Assembly (NCBI GenBank): GCA_045810625.1
Contig: JBJMVQ010000058.1
Span: 1-50,472 of the forward strand
Length of the DNA stretch: 50,472 bases
Direction of reading: 5' to 3'
DNA from: JACQFZ01 sp045810625
Lineage (GTDB): Bacteria; Pseudomonadota; Gammaproteobacteria; Acidiferrobacterales; Sulfurifustaceae
Both the position numbers and the translations under genes were made by a program. The notes below the pieces were generated by a model. The model did no database searches and was not told the origin of the DNA. It saw nothing but the letters and a program-made list of their open reading frames with translations. Shown here piece after piece: positions 1 through 8,235 of the stretch (its first letter is position 1; each line of letters begins with the position of its first letter).

Positions 1-12
1 AATTAAGCACCT

Positions 13-90
13 TCCTTCGCGTCCTTGGCGTCCTTTGCGTTTCAATTTCTTAACGGTCTTCCCTCTGCGTCCTCCGCGTCGTCTGCGGTT
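13..90 (+). repeat. Intergenic repeat, copy 1
   Basis: This stretch is the same as 398-475 except for one base (81 versus 466). It is built from roughly 9-base units of the type GCGTCCTTG and GCGTCCTCC and ends in TCTGCGGT. The match to copy 2 continues to about 141 through a shared tail (TAATAACGAATATTCAGCG, then GGTCGTACCGCGCCGCC). No ORF with a credible start uses it. Confidence 0.85.
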
Positions 91-165
91 AATAACGAAT
101 ATTCAGCGTTTCCTTAGTCGCCTTGGTCGTACCGCGCCGCCCGCGGCTCTACTAGATATGATCAT

Positions 166-197
166 TTACCGCGGAGGACACAGAGGACGCAGAGGAA
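166..197 (-). repeat. Intergenic repeat, inverted partial copy
   Basis: The sequence reads ACCGCGGAGGACACAGAGG and onward. It is the reverse complement of the CCTCTGCGTCCTCCGCGG core in the flanking direct copies. It sits between copies 1 and 2, so RNA from either strand could form a long hairpin here. The same inverted form appears again at 32083-32113. Confidence 0.8.
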
Positions 198-219
198 ATC
201 AGAGAGACAATTAAGTGCC

Positions 220-365
220 TTCCTTCGCGTCCTTGGCGTCCTTGGCGTCCTTGGCGTCCTTGGCGTTTCAAATTTTCTTTCAATTTCTTAGCATCCCTCT
301 GCGTCCTCCGCGTCGTCTGCGGCTGATAACGAATATTCAGCGTTCCATTGGTCGTACCGCGCCGC
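220..365 (+). repeat. Intergenic repeat, copy 2 with tandem 9-mers
   Basis: Second direct copy of the repeat at 13-141, in the same order: CCTTCGCGTCC block, CAATTTCTTA, CCTCTGCGTCCTCCGCGTCG, then AACGAATATTCAGCG and TCGTACCGCGCCGCC. Inside it the 9-base unit GTCCTTGGC is repeated four times in tandem (about 229-264), whereas copies 1 and 3 have one full unit. Copy-number change of the 9-mer therefore looks recent. Confidence 0.85.
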
Positions 366-397
366 CGCGAAGGCTTCCTTAACCTGCTTTACTGTCG

Positions 398-475
398 TCC
401 TTCGCGTCCTTGGCGTCCTTTGCGTTTCAATTTCTTAACGGTCTTCCCTCTGCGTCCTCCGCGTCCTCTGCGGTG
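398..475 (+). repeat. Intergenic repeat, copy 3
   Basis: Third direct copy, matching 13-90 at all but one position. It ends 49 bp before the start of the M42-type peptidase gene, so the promoter of that gene must lie in or just after the repeat. A TATACT-like -10 occurs at about 511-516, after the repeat. Confidence 0.85.
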
Positions 476-524
476 AAAATTAATATTTTCTCGTCTCGGC
501 AGCGGCGCCGTTATACTGCACGGC

Positions 525-1694
525 ATGAATCAGCGCGACCTGACCTTACTACTCGAGATCCTGTCCCAACCGACGGCACCGTTTCGCGAGCATCGGGTGA
601 TCGACGTCGTGACGCACACGTTGCGCATCCACGACGTCCCGCACTTCCTCGATCCGATCGGCAATGTAATCGTTGGCTGCAGCTCGCGGCGCGACTACGC
701 ACACCGACTGCGTACGCGTACGCAGGAGCCATTGCGCGTCTATGTCGCGCACATGGATCATCCCGGATTCCACGGCACGCGCTGGCTCGGGCGCGACCGC
801 TTGCACGTAAAGTGGCACGGAGGCGGACCGACGCGGCATCTCGCGGGTGCGCCGGTATGGCTCGCCGACGGCGAGGCGCGTCTCTATGAAGGGCGCATGC
901 GCAAAGCGCGGCTCAGTGCGAACGGTCGTTCCATCGAAACCGCGGAGGTGACCCTCACCGACGCGCCCGGCGAGCGGATTGCGGCTAACGCGCTGTACGG
1001 CGGCTTTTCGTTTCGCGCGCCGGTGTGGCGCGCGGGGCGCAAGCTGTATACGAAAGCGGCGGACGATCTCGTGGGCGTCTATGCCGTCATTCGCACCGCT
1101 ATCGCTTGTGCCCGCCGCGACAGTTTCGCCGACTTCCTGGGCGTGCTGACGCGCGCGGAAGAAGTAGGCTTCGTCGGGGCGATCGGCCATTTCGAGCTCG
1201 GATGGCTCGCGCGCGCCCGTCGGCCGATCGTCTGCGTCAGCCTCGAAACATCGCGCACGCTCCCGAACGCGCTGATCGGCAAAGGTCCCGTGGTGCGGCT
1301 CGGCGATCGCCGCACTGTATTCGACCCGAACGCGCTAAATGTGCTGGCGCAGGTGGCTGAGCGACGGCTCCCCGGAAAATACCAGCGCCGCATCATGGAT
1401 GGCGGCACCTGCGAAGCGACCGCCGCCACGGTCTATGGCCTGCCGGCGATCGGCATCTCGATTCCTCTGGGCAACTACCATAATCAGGGACTGGAGGGCG
1501 GACCCGACTCCCGCGGACAAAACGGCCCGTCCCCCGAATTCGTGCATCAGGACGATATCGACGGAATGGTGGCTCTCTGCCGGGGGCTGCTCGAACCCGG
1601 CTTGCCGTGGCACGGCGCCTGGGTTCACGAAAAAAGCCTTTACAAACGACGACTTCGCGGGTTTCAAGCGCTGTTGGGTACCGCAGGCGCGTGA
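525..1694 (+). CDS. M42/M20-type metallopeptidase
   Basis: Predicted dinuclear-metal aminopeptidase of the M42 (DppA/FrvX/glutamyl aminopeptidase) group, 389 residues, probably cytoplasmic because no signal peptide is seen. The expected metal ligands and catalytic glutamate are visible in order: His76/Asp78 (AHMDHPG), Asp180-Asp181 (TKAADDLVGV), Glu212/Glu213 (TRAEEVGFVG), Glu241 (SLETS) and His319 (GNYHNQG). The segment between about residues 80 and 170 is the inserted lid/dimerisation region of the family. The start MNQRDLTLLLEILSQP fits the usual M42 N-terminus. The substrate cannot be told; an M20-type deacylase is the main alternative. It stands alone, preceded by the repeat cluster and followed by a hairpin. 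Confidence 0.85.
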   Translation: MNQRDLTLLLEILSQPTAPFREHRVIDVVTHTLRIHDVPHFLDPIGNVIVGCSSRRDYAHRLRTRTQEPLRVYVAHMDHPGFHGTRWLGRDRLHVKWHGGGPTRHLAGAPVWLADGEARLYEGRMRKARLSANGRSIETAEVTLTDAPGERIAANALYGGFSFRAPVWRAGRKLYTKAADDLVGVYAVIRTAIACARRDSFADFLGVLTRAEEVGFVGAIGHFELGWLARARRPIVCVSLETSRTLPNALIGKGPVVRLGDRRTVFDPNALNVLAQVAERRLPGKYQRRIMDGGTCEATAATVYGLPAIGISIPLGNYHNQGLEGGPDSRGQNGPSPEFVHQDDIDGMVALCRGLLEPGLPWHGAWVHEKSLYKRRLRGFQALLGTAGA

Positions 1695-1735
1695 AGGGCT
1701 AGCCAACTATATATACAGCCAGGGAGAATCGCCGA

Positions 1736-1757
1736 CCCGGCCGCTTGTCCGGCCGGG
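1736..1757 (+). terminator. Hairpin after peptidase gene
   Basis: Perfect 7-bp stem CCCGGCC/GGCCGGG with an 8-base loop, 41 bp after the peptidase stop. No T-run follows, so it is only a possible terminator. Confidence 0.4.
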
Positions 1758-1842
1758 AGGCAGTCTGGTTCGGCCAACCCTGTCTCACGCAGCACCCTGT
1801 GCCATATTTATCGTAGATATCCAACGCAACCGCTCGCCGCAC

Positions 1843-2703
1843 ATGAGTATCTTTAGCAAAGACTGTCCGCACTGCGCTCGGGCAAACAAGGCCGACGCCG
1901 AGCGTTGCGTCTGCGGATACCGCTTCGAGCCGGAAGGCTCGTCCGACGGAGAGTTCGCGCTGGAACAGGAAGCGTTGTATCGCGATTACCTCGCCGCGCG
2001 TATCGCGCAGGCCGAGACCGAGCGGAATGTCGCGCTCGCGCAAGCGCAGATCGATCCCGATAACAAAACGAAAGCGGCGGACGCGCTGCTGGCGGAACAG
2101 GCGCTGAACGCCCTGCGCGCTGAAATGCAGCAGCACGTCTTGAAGTATCCGTCGCTGCCAGCCCGGCCAGTGCCACCGCCCCCGCCGACCCGGCCCGAGA
2201 TCAAACAAGCCGCGCCGCCGAAAAAGCCGGTGATCGCTCCGCCGCCACCGGCGCGGAAGGCCGCTGTCATGCACAAGATGGCCGCCCGGCAGCCGGCAGG
2301 AGTCGCAAAACCACCGAGCCGGGTGGCCGCAAGACCGCAAACGCCGGTGGCCAAGCCGGCGCCGCAAGCGGCAAAACCTGCGCCTTCAGCAACACCGAGC
2401 GAGACATTCAGAAACTTGCAGGCGCGCAAAGCGACCGCAGCGTTGCGCGCGCAGACGGCGGCCGTGAAGCCGGCACGTCCGATCCCCCGCCCGGCCGAAA
2501 TCCCGCCGATCAAGGCACCGGCGCCGGCGCGCACGCCTACGACTCAGGAATGTCCGAATTGTACGGCGGCGGTTCCGATCGATCGCGAGCATTGCAGTTG
2601 CGGTTACCGACTATCGCGTCCGGCGCAGGAAATACCCGGCATCTCCCTCGATGCCGCATCGCTCGCTATTCTCAAGCAGGGTATCCGGCCCAAAGGCCGC
2701 TAA
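1843..2703 (+). CDS. Double zinc-ribbon protein of LFxxYLAAR family
   Basis: Unrecognised protein of 286 residues. It has a zinc-ribbon-like motif at each end with identical spacing: Cys8-x2-Cys11-x10-Cys22-x-Cys24 (ending CVCGYRF) and Cys237-x2-Cys240-x10-Cys251-x-Cys253 (ending CSCGYRL). After the first motif comes a charged helix with EALYRDYLAARIAQAE (about 42-57). The middle (about 105-230) is a long Pro/Ala/Lys-rich linker. ATG 1843 is chosen because the first Cys motif follows at once; the frame is open upstream but that part overlaps the peptidase gene. Two relatives lie at 4891 and 5346. The paired ribbons suggest protein or nucleic-acid binding, but no function can be assigned. Confidence 0.75.
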   Translation: MSIFSKDCPHCARANKADAERCVCGYRFEPEGSSDGEFALEQEALYRDYLAARIAQAETERNVALAQAQIDPDNKTKAADALLAEQALNALRAEMQQHVLKYPSLPARPVPPPPPTRPEIKQAAPPKKPVIAPPPPARKAAVMHKMAARQPAGVAKPPSRVAARPQTPVAKPAPQAAKPAPSATPSETFRNLQARKATAALRAQTAAVKPARPIPRPAEIPPIKAPAPARTPTTQECPNCTAAVPIDREHCSCGYRLSRPAQEIPGISLDAASLAILKQGIRPKGR

Positions 2704-2837
2704 CCCGCCACGGCCAGCGAGCAGCGCGCCTCCTGGCACTTCCGTCTGGATTCCTACCGGTCGCTGCCCGCTGCTAAGGGCCACCACCCTTTGACGCTTC
2801 GCCGCCGATATACAGAGCGAACCGCCTCCGACGGCCG

Positions 2838-4721
2838 CTAGCTGTTGGCGGCGTTTAGCAGCAACAGCTCGTTCAACCGCCGGACGAATGCCGCGGGATC
2901 CTCAAGCTGTCCCCCTTCGGCGAGAAACGCCTGATCGAACAGAAGCTGCGTCCAGTCCGCAAAGCGCTTGTCTTTCTCTTCTTTCAAGCGCTGCACGAGC
3001 GGATGCGTCGGGTTGATCTCGAGAATCGGGCGGCTCTGCGGCAGCTTCTGCCCCGCCGCCTTCAGCAGGCGGCTCAGATGCACGCTCAGCTCTTGCTCAT
3101 CGACCACCAGGCACGCGGGAGAGGTCGTGAGACGCTGCGTGGTGCGCACCGCCTTCACCCGCTCGCCGAGCACCTCCTGCATCCGCGCGAGCAAATCCTT
3201 GTACTCGGTCTCGACCGCTTCGCGCTCTTTGTTCTCCTGCTTGTCCTCGAGATCGCCGAGATCGAGGCCACCTTTCGCGACGGATTGCAGCGGCTTGCCA
3301 TCGAACTCGGTGAGGTGGGTCATCACCCACTCGTCGATGCGATCGTACATCAGGAGCACTTCCACGCCCTTCTTGCGGAACACTTCGAGGTGCGGACTGT
3401 GTTTCGCGGCGTTGAACGTATCCGCCGTGATGTAGTAGATCTTCTTCTGCCCCGGCTTCATCCGACCGATATAGTCGGCGAGTGAGACGTCCTGCGCGTC
3501 GGTGTCGTTATGCGTGGAGGCGAAGCGCAGCAGCCGGGCGATCGTCTGGCGGTTGGCATAGTCCTCGACGATGCCTTCCTTGAACACGGCACCGAACTCG
3601 CGCCAGAACATCGCGTACTTCTCTTTGTCCTTCTCCATCAGGTCGGCGAGCAAGTCGAGTACTTTCTTGACCGAACCCGCGCGGATCGTCTCGATATCTT
3701 TGCTGTGCTGGAGAATTTCGCGGGAGATGTTGAGCGGCAGGTCGTTCGAATCGATGACGCCGCGTACGAAGCGCAGATACGCAGGCAACAGCTGCTCGGC
3801 GTCGTCCATGATGAACACACGGCGGACGTAAAGCTTCACGCCGTGGCGATGCTCGCGATCCCATAAATTGAACGGCGCGCGTTCCGGGACGTAGAGAAGC
3901 GAGATGTACTCCTGTTTGCCTTCCACCCGCGAGTGCACGTACGCGAGCGGCGGCTCGAAGTCGTGCGCGACGTGCTTGTAGAACTCCTCGTACTCCTCCG
4001 GCTTGATCTCGTTCTTCGGCCGCGCCCAGAGCGCGGACGCCCGGTTCACGACCTCGTCTTCGCCCTTTTTGTCCTCGGCGGGCATCGAGATCGGGATCTG
4101 AATGTGGTCGGAATACTTGTGAATGATGGCGCGCAGCCTGTAGCCGTCGAGGAATTCGTCCTCGCCTTCGCGCAGATGCAGAGTGACCTCGGTGCCGCGC
4201 GCAGCGCGCTCGGCGGTTTCAACCGTATATTCGCCCTTGCCGTCCGATTCCCAGCGCACGCCATGCTCGGCACCCAAACCCGCACGCCGGGTAAAAATGG
4301 TGACGCGATCGGCGACGATGAACGCCGAGTAGAAACCGACCCCGAACTGGCCGATCAGCTTCGCGTCTTTGGCCTTGTCGCCGGACAGCGCGGCGAGGAA
4401 CTCGCGCGTCCCCGATTTCGCGATCGTACCGATGTTGTCGATGACCTCGGCACGGCTCATGCCGATGCCATTGTCGGAGATGGTGACCGTGCGTGCGTTC
4501 TTGTCGTACGTCACGCGGATCTTGAGGTCCGCATCGCCCTCGTACAGCGCCGAATCAGTGAGCGCCTCAAAGCGCAGTTTGTCCGCGGCGTCGGAGGCGT
4601 TCGAGACCAGCTCACGGAGAAAGATCTCCTTGTTGCTGTAAAGCGAATGGATCATGAGATCCAGCAGCTGGCGGACCTCGGTCTGAAAGCCCAGAGTTTC
4701 CTTGTGCGTTTCTACGGTCAT
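2838..4721 (-). CDS. htpG: Molecular chaperone HtpG (bacterial Hsp90)
   Basis: ATP-dependent cytoplasmic chaperone of the Hsp90 family, 627 residues, close to the usual length. The GHKL ATPase site is intact: Glu37 and Asn41 in RELVSNASDA, Asp83 in SDNGIGM, GTIAKSGT at about 98-105 and the lid motif GQFGVGFYSAF at about 124-134. The middle and C-terminal dimerisation domains follow without a break. The frame stays open 80 codons upstream, but ATG 4721 is preceded by AGGAG at 9 bases and gives the family N-terminus (METHKETLGFQTEV). It is convergent with the gene at 1843 and divergent from 4891. The HtpG sequence is normal; only its neighbours are unusual. Confidence 0.97.
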   Translation of the reverse strand: MTVETHKETLGFQTEVRQLLDLMIHSLYSNKEIFLRELVSNASDAADKLRFEALTDSALYEGDADLKIRVTYDKNARTVTISDNGIGMSRAEVIDNIGTIAKSGTREFLAALSGDKAKDAKLIGQFGVGFYSAFIVADRVTIFTRRAGLGAEHGVRWESDGKGEYTVETAERAARGTEVTLHLREGEDEFLDGYRLRAIIHKYSDHIQIPISMPAEDKKGEDEVVNRASALWARPKNEIKPEEYEEFYKHVAHDFEPPLAYVHSRVEGKQEYISLLYVPERAPFNLWDREHRHGVKLYVRRVFIMDDAEQLLPAYLRFVRGVIDSNDLPLNISREILQHSKDIETIRAGSVKKVLDLLADLMEKDKEKYAMFWREFGAVFKEGIVEDYANRQTIARLLRFASTHNDTDAQDVSLADYIGRMKPGQKKIYYITADTFNAAKHSPHLEVFRKKGVEVLLMYDRIDEWVMTHLTEFDGKPLQSVAKGGLDLGDLEDKQENKEREAVETEYKDLLARMQEVLGERVKAVRTTQRLTTSPACLVVDEQELSVHLSRLLKAAGQKLPQSRPILEINPTHPLVQRLKEEKDKRFADWTQLLFDQAFLAEGGQLEDPAAFVRRLNELLLLNAANS

Positions 4722-4890
4722 GCGGGGAGGCTCCTGATTTCGGAAACGGCACCGAATTTGGGGACGATAGGGCGCTCCTTCAAGACCGCCTCTTATCGGG
4801 CTTGACCCCGCCGCCGTCGTTCCCGGCCGGGCAGGTTGGCCCGGCCCGCCTATACTTTCTCCTATGGATTCCGATGGAGCGGGAGGTCCG

Positions 4891-5343
4891 ATGCGGACCA
4901 AAGTTACGATCATAACGCCGCCCGTCTGCCCACGCTGCCAGCGCAGCGCGCACCCCGGCAAGACGTGCGGACAAGCCGCCGGCGAAATTACACCGGCCGA
5001 ATCGCTGTTCGAAGCCTACATTGCGGCGCGGATCACGCGCGCCCGGCGCACGCTGATCGCCGCGAAGGCGGCGTTCCTGCGCGACCCCTTCAATGAGGGA
5101 AAGCGGCACCTGATCACACAAACGGAAGCGGACATCCGGCGACTAAAAGAGCAGCTGAGCGATCCGTCGGGAGCCGACGGACATGCGACCGGACCGACCA
5201 TTACCGAACGCGCGACGCCCGCGTTTCGCGCTCGGCAGGCCGCGCAAGCGGACGCGACATACGCGCCGTGCGAGGCCGCCGCCGAACCCTTCCTCCATGA
5301 GGACGCTCCGATGTCGGATGCTGTCCCCAAACGCCGCGAGTAG
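4891..5343 (+). CDS. LFxxYLAAR-family protein, degenerate ribbon
   Basis: Unrecognised 150-residue protein. The N-terminus has a reduced zinc-ribbon motif (Cys13-x2-Cys16-x9-Cys26-Gly, lacking the fourth Cys). It is followed by AESLFEAYIAARITRARR, matching the helix in the genes at 1843 and 5346, and then a charged, probably coiled-coil stretch ending REQLS-like (RRLKEQLSD). The C-terminal part TPAFRARQAAQ aligns with EFRATQAERAAK of the next gene, but the ribbon that should follow has lost its pattern. ATG 4891 is chosen over 4864 because GGGAGG lies 5 bases upstream; TATACT at 4851-4856 is a likely -10. It is separated by 2 bp from the next gene, so the two are co-transcribed. Confidence 0.75.
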   Translation: MRTKVTIITPPVCPRCQRSAHPGKTCGQAAGEITPAESLFEAYIAARITRARRTLIAAKAAFLRDPFNEGKRHLITQTEADIRRLKEQLSDPSGADGHATGPTITERATPAFRARQAAQADATYAPCEAAAEPFLHEDAPMSDAVPKRRE

Positions 5344-5345
5344 CC

Positions 5346-5879
5346 ATGTTGAAAGGACCGCAAAAACCGGGACCGACGATTCCGACGGTCACTGAACCGG
5401 GTGCTGCGGACGCTTCCGATCGCCTCGCTGACGAGGAGTTGTTCGAGACCTATCTCGCCGCGCGCGTGCAGCAGGGAGTCGAAGCGCTCGAGTCCGCGCG
5501 CACGGCGCTCACCGCCGATGCGCAAGATCCCCGACGCACGCTCCTGGTCATACAGCGCATTCATGAGCTGCGCGACCTGCGCCAGCAGCTCGATTCACAG
5601 CGCGAACGCGTCAACGCGGCGCGCCGCGCAGCGGGGGTCCCGCCGGCGGAACCGGAACCCGTCATCAGCGAGGAAGCGAGCGCCGAATTCCGGGCGACGC
5701 AGGCCGAACGCGCCGCGAAGATCATGACCGCGCTCCGTACAAAGCCGCGCACCTGCCCGTCCTGTCAGGCGTTGCTGGAGCCGCACGCGAACGAATGTGT
5801 CTGCGGCTGGAAGGATCGTCGAGCCAACGGCACCAAAGCGGCCGCCGGAACCGGGTTACCCGGAGGGCGCGCTATATAA
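5346..5879 (+). CDS. LFxxYLAAR-family protein with C-terminal ribbon
   Basis: Unrecognised 177-residue protein, second gene of a two-gene operon. It has the shared helix DEELFETYLAARVQQGVEAL (about 28-47), a coiled-coil-prone charged region ending DLRQQLDSQRERVNAARRAAG, the motif EFRATQAERAAK, and a C-terminal ribbon Cys137-x2-Cys140-x10-Cys151-x-Cys153 (CVCGWKD). The Cys spacing is the same as in both ribbons of the gene at 1843. No clear ribosome binding site is seen before ATG 5346, so translational coupling to the upstream gene is likely. The 3' end overlaps the convergent GST gene by 8 bp. No function can be named. Confidence 0.75.
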   Translation: MLKGPQKPGPTIPTVTEPGAADASDRLADEELFETYLAARVQQGVEALESARTALTADAQDPRRTLLVIQRIHELRDLRQQLDSQRERVNAARRAAGVPPAEPEPVISEEASAEFRATQAERAAKIMTALRTKPRTCPSCQALLEPHANECVCGWKDRRANGTKAAAGTGLPGGRAI

Positions 5880-6534
5880 GGATGCGCCGGCCGAGCTCAG
5901 CCGCCGCTTCCTGCGTCACCTTCAGCCGCTCCGGCACTTTCAATCCGCGTTGCACCGCCGGGCGCGCCTCGAGCGTGCGCAACCAGCGCTGCAGGTTCGG
6001 CAGATCGGCGACCTCGACACCCGCCCATTCGTGCCGGCGCACCCACGGAAACGTGGCGATATCCGCGATCGAAAGCTCGTCGACGAGGAATTCCCGCCCT
6101 TCGAGCTGGCGCTCCAATACCTCGTACAACCGCCGCGTCTCGTTTTGATAGCGCGCGATCGCGTACGGGATCTTTTCCGGCGCGTAGCGCACGAAAACGT
6201 GCGCCTGCCCCTGCATCGGGCCGATCCCGCCCATCTGAAACATGAGCCATTGGATAACGCGTGAGCGCTGCTTCGGATCCGCCGGCAAGAGCTGGCCGGT
6301 TTTCTCGGCGAGATAGATCAGAATCGCTCCGGATTCGAATACAACGAAATCGTCGTTGTCGTGATCGACGATCGTCGGAATGCGTCCGTTGGGGTTCAGC
6401 CGCAAGTACCACTCCTGCTTCTGCTCCTTGTCCGCGAGCTTCAGCGCCCGCACGGTATAAGGCAGGCCGATCTCCTCCAGCATGATCGACACCTTGTATC
6501 CGTTCGGCGTCCCTGCCGTATAGAGATCGATCAT
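5872..6534 (-). CDS. Glutathione S-transferase, YfcG/YghU type
   Basis: Cytosolic glutathione S-transferase-like protein of 220 residues. The N-terminal thioredoxin fold begins MIDLYTAGTPNGYKVSIMLEE, the signature of the YfcG/YghU (Nu-class) group, whose known members are disulfide-bond reductases using glutathione. NGRIPTIVD carries the cis-Pro and FESGAILIYLAEKTG the glutathione-binding Glu-Ser pair. The all-helical C-terminal domain has DELSIADIATFPWV, the usual N-capping box region. ATG 6534 is chosen over GTG 6546 because it gives the family N-terminus and overlaps the upstream stop as ATGA, which implies coupling to the DUF4156 gene. Confidence 0.9.
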   Translation of the reverse strand: MIDLYTAGTPNGYKVSIMLEEIGLPYTVRALKLADKEQKQEWYLRLNPNGRIPTIVDHDNDDFVVFESGAILIYLAEKTGQLLPADPKQRSRVIQWLMFQMGGIGPMQGQAHVFVRYAPEKIPYAIARYQNETRRLYEVLERQLEGREFLVDELSIADIATFPWVRRHEWAGVEVADLPNLQRWLRTLEARPAVQRGLKVPERLKVTQEAAAELGRRILI

Positions 6535-6851
6535 TGGCCGAGGCACCGATAGACGCTGAAGTTTTGCTTGCCGTTTTCCATCGCGGAGGCCGGCACGATC
6601 GTGTCGCCGCCCATGGCCGCGGCGGCGTTCTGCGCGTTCAACGTGACATCGTCTTCCACCGCTTCGCGGCTGCGCTGAATGGCGCCGACATGATCGGCCA
6701 CCGTCGACGTGAGCGTGCCGAGAGAGCGGCAGCGTTCGACCTCACCCGCCGTCAGCACGCGCACTTTCTTCCCCTCCGCGGTCGGTTGCACGAACACACA
6801 ACCGGCGAGCGCGGCGGCGCACAGCGGCAGGATCCAACTAACTCTGTACAT
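6531..6851 (-). CDS. DUF4156-like lipoprotein
   Basis: Small predicted lipoprotein of 106 residues. The signal peptide MYRVSWILPLCAAALAGC ends in a lipobox (LAGC, Cys18). The mature part contains VRVLTAGEVERCRSLGTLTS, which resembles the start of DUF4156 (E. coli YjeI type), and a second Cys near the end (YRCLGQ) that could pair with the first mature Cys. ATG 6851 is chosen over an upstream start at 6890 because GGAGA lies 6 bases before it and a proper signal peptide follows. It overlaps the GST gene by 4 bp. The function of the family is unknown. Confidence 0.8.
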   Translation of the reverse strand: MYRVSWILPLCAAALAGCVFVQPTAEGKKVRVLTAGEVERCRSLGTLTSTVADHVGAIQRSREAVEDDVTLNAQNAAAAMGGDTIVPASAMENGKQNFSVYRCLGQ

Positions 6852-6871
6852 GGCAGTTCTCCGTGGTCTTG

Positions 6872-8215
6872 TCATTCTCTGAGCACACACTTCGCATACA
6901 AATCGGCGAGCCGACCCTGCGGATCGTACTTCCGCTTGAGGCGTTCGTAGGCCGGGCGGTTATAAACGCTCCAGAACTCCTCCGGCGTGAAGAACGAGTC
7001 GGAGTACAGCGATTTCATTCCGCCCAACGCGAGCACTTTGCGCTCCACCTGACGATTGTAGTGCCCGGGCGGCAGCGCTTCGCGCCCGCGAATCACGTCC
7101 CAGAAGCCGAAGTTGACATAGAGCTTGCCGGGATCGAGCCGGTAGAGATCGAATTGCGCGTCGGGACGATACGCGCGCGTCGGACAGACCCAAACGGGCG
7201 TAAAGCGTATGGTGTCGTGATAGAAATCGACGAACTCGACGCAGCGCTCGATCGGTATCTCGACATCCTGAATCACCGACTCAGCATGCGTGCCGGTAAA
7301 ACGATTGAGCGCACGGCTGAATCCCCAGCGGCTGTTGAAGCGCATGATCTTGGTATACGTCACCGAGTTCAGCCGCGAGCGTCCGTACAGCCGCCGCAGC
7401 AACGGGTTCTGCGCGCCCACGTTCTTCGAGCACCAGAACCAGTCGGTATCCCAGCGCCAGATGTAATCGGCCACCGTCAGGTAGTCGGTTTCGCGCTCGC
7501 GGATCGAGCGGTAGTAAATGTGCTCGTACGTGTAGTCGCTGACGTATGGCGCGGCGTCGCGGAACCGTCCGAGCGTCAGATACATTTCGTTGCGGCCGAA
7601 AATCGTCCCGTCGACGAAATCGACGTCGTCGCGCCCGCACCAGCGCGCCAGGTCCTCGAAATACGCGCGCACATCGCTGTGCCGAACGTGCGTTAGCTCG
7701 ATGTACGGCTTCGCGCGAATCGCCTTGGCTTTTATGCGCAAGGCGTAGCCGAGTGTGCCGTAGGAATTCGGGAAACCGTAGAAGAGATCGCGGTGCTCGT
7801 TGGTCGGCGTCGCGAGCACGATCCGGCCGTCCGGCAGCAGGATTTCCAGCTCCTCGACCGTTTCGTGCACGAGTCCGTAGCGGAACGACGACGACTCGAT
7901 CCCGCAGCCGGTAACGGCGCCGCCGAGCGTGATCGACTTGAGCTGCGGCACGACCGCCGGCAGCACGCCGTGGGCGAGCGTCGCCTCGACGATCGTGCCG
8001 TACGGCGCCATCCCTTCGACTTCGATGACGCCGGCCGCGGCATCGACACGCAGCACGCTGTTGAAGTCGCGCACGTCGAGCCGTGCGGCGGCGACCTGCT
8101 TGCGGTCGCGGAACAGGTTGGACGTGGTCTTGCTCAGCCGCACCCCGCCTTGGGGATGCTGCTGGAGAAATTCGCTCAGGCGTTGTTTGCGTTCTTCGAA
8201 AGCAGCCGTCGTCAT
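6872..8215 (-). CDS. FAD-linked oxidase, DHCR24-like
   Basis: Flavoprotein of 447 residues in the PCMH-type FAD-binding oxidoreductase family. The FAD-binding half shows APYGTIVEATLAHGVLPAVV and LKSITLGGAVTGCGIESSSF, then GLVHETVEELEILLPDGR. The C-terminal half is rich in Trp/Tyr (YIWRWDTDWFWCSKN; CPTRAYRPDAQFDLY; LYVNFGFWDV) and ends YDPQGRLADLYAKCV. This architecture matches the delta(24)-sterol reductase/DIMINUTO-like group. Bacterial members are usually called FAD-binding oxidoreductase, and their substrate is mostly unknown. No sterol or fatty-acid gene is adjacent. It is part of a minus-strand run and lies 20 bp after the NYN gene. Confidence 0.85.
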   Translation of the reverse strand: MTTAAFEERKQRLSEFLQQHPQGGVRLSKTTSNLFRDRKQVAAARLDVRDFNSVLRVDAAAGVIEVEGMAPYGTIVEATLAHGVLPAVVPQLKSITLGGAVTGCGIESSSFRYGLVHETVEELEILLPDGRIVLATPTNEHRDLFYGFPNSYGTLGYALRIKAKAIRAKPYIELTHVRHSDVRAYFEDLARWCGRDDVDFVDGTIFGRNEMYLTLGRFRDAAPYVSDYTYEHIYYRSIRERETDYLTVADYIWRWDTDWFWCSKNVGAQNPLLRRLYGRSRLNSVTYTKIMRFNSRWGFSRALNRFTGTHAESVIQDVEIPIERCVEFVDFYHDTIRFTPVWVCPTRAYRPDAQFDLYRLDPGKLYVNFGFWDVIRGREALPPGHYNRQVERKVLALGGMKSLYSDSFFTPEEFWSVYNRPAYERLKRKYDPQGRLADLYAKCVLRE

Positions 8216-8235
8216 TGTCTCAAAGCCATTGCGTC

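Noticed and set aside
1..475. Repeat cluster as a CRISPR array
   Set aside because: Copies are of unequal length, not separated by unique spacers of constant size, include an inverted copy, and there are no cas genes.
3933..4805. 290-codon plus-strand frame opposite htpG
   Set aside because: Antisense shadow of a fully conserved htpG.
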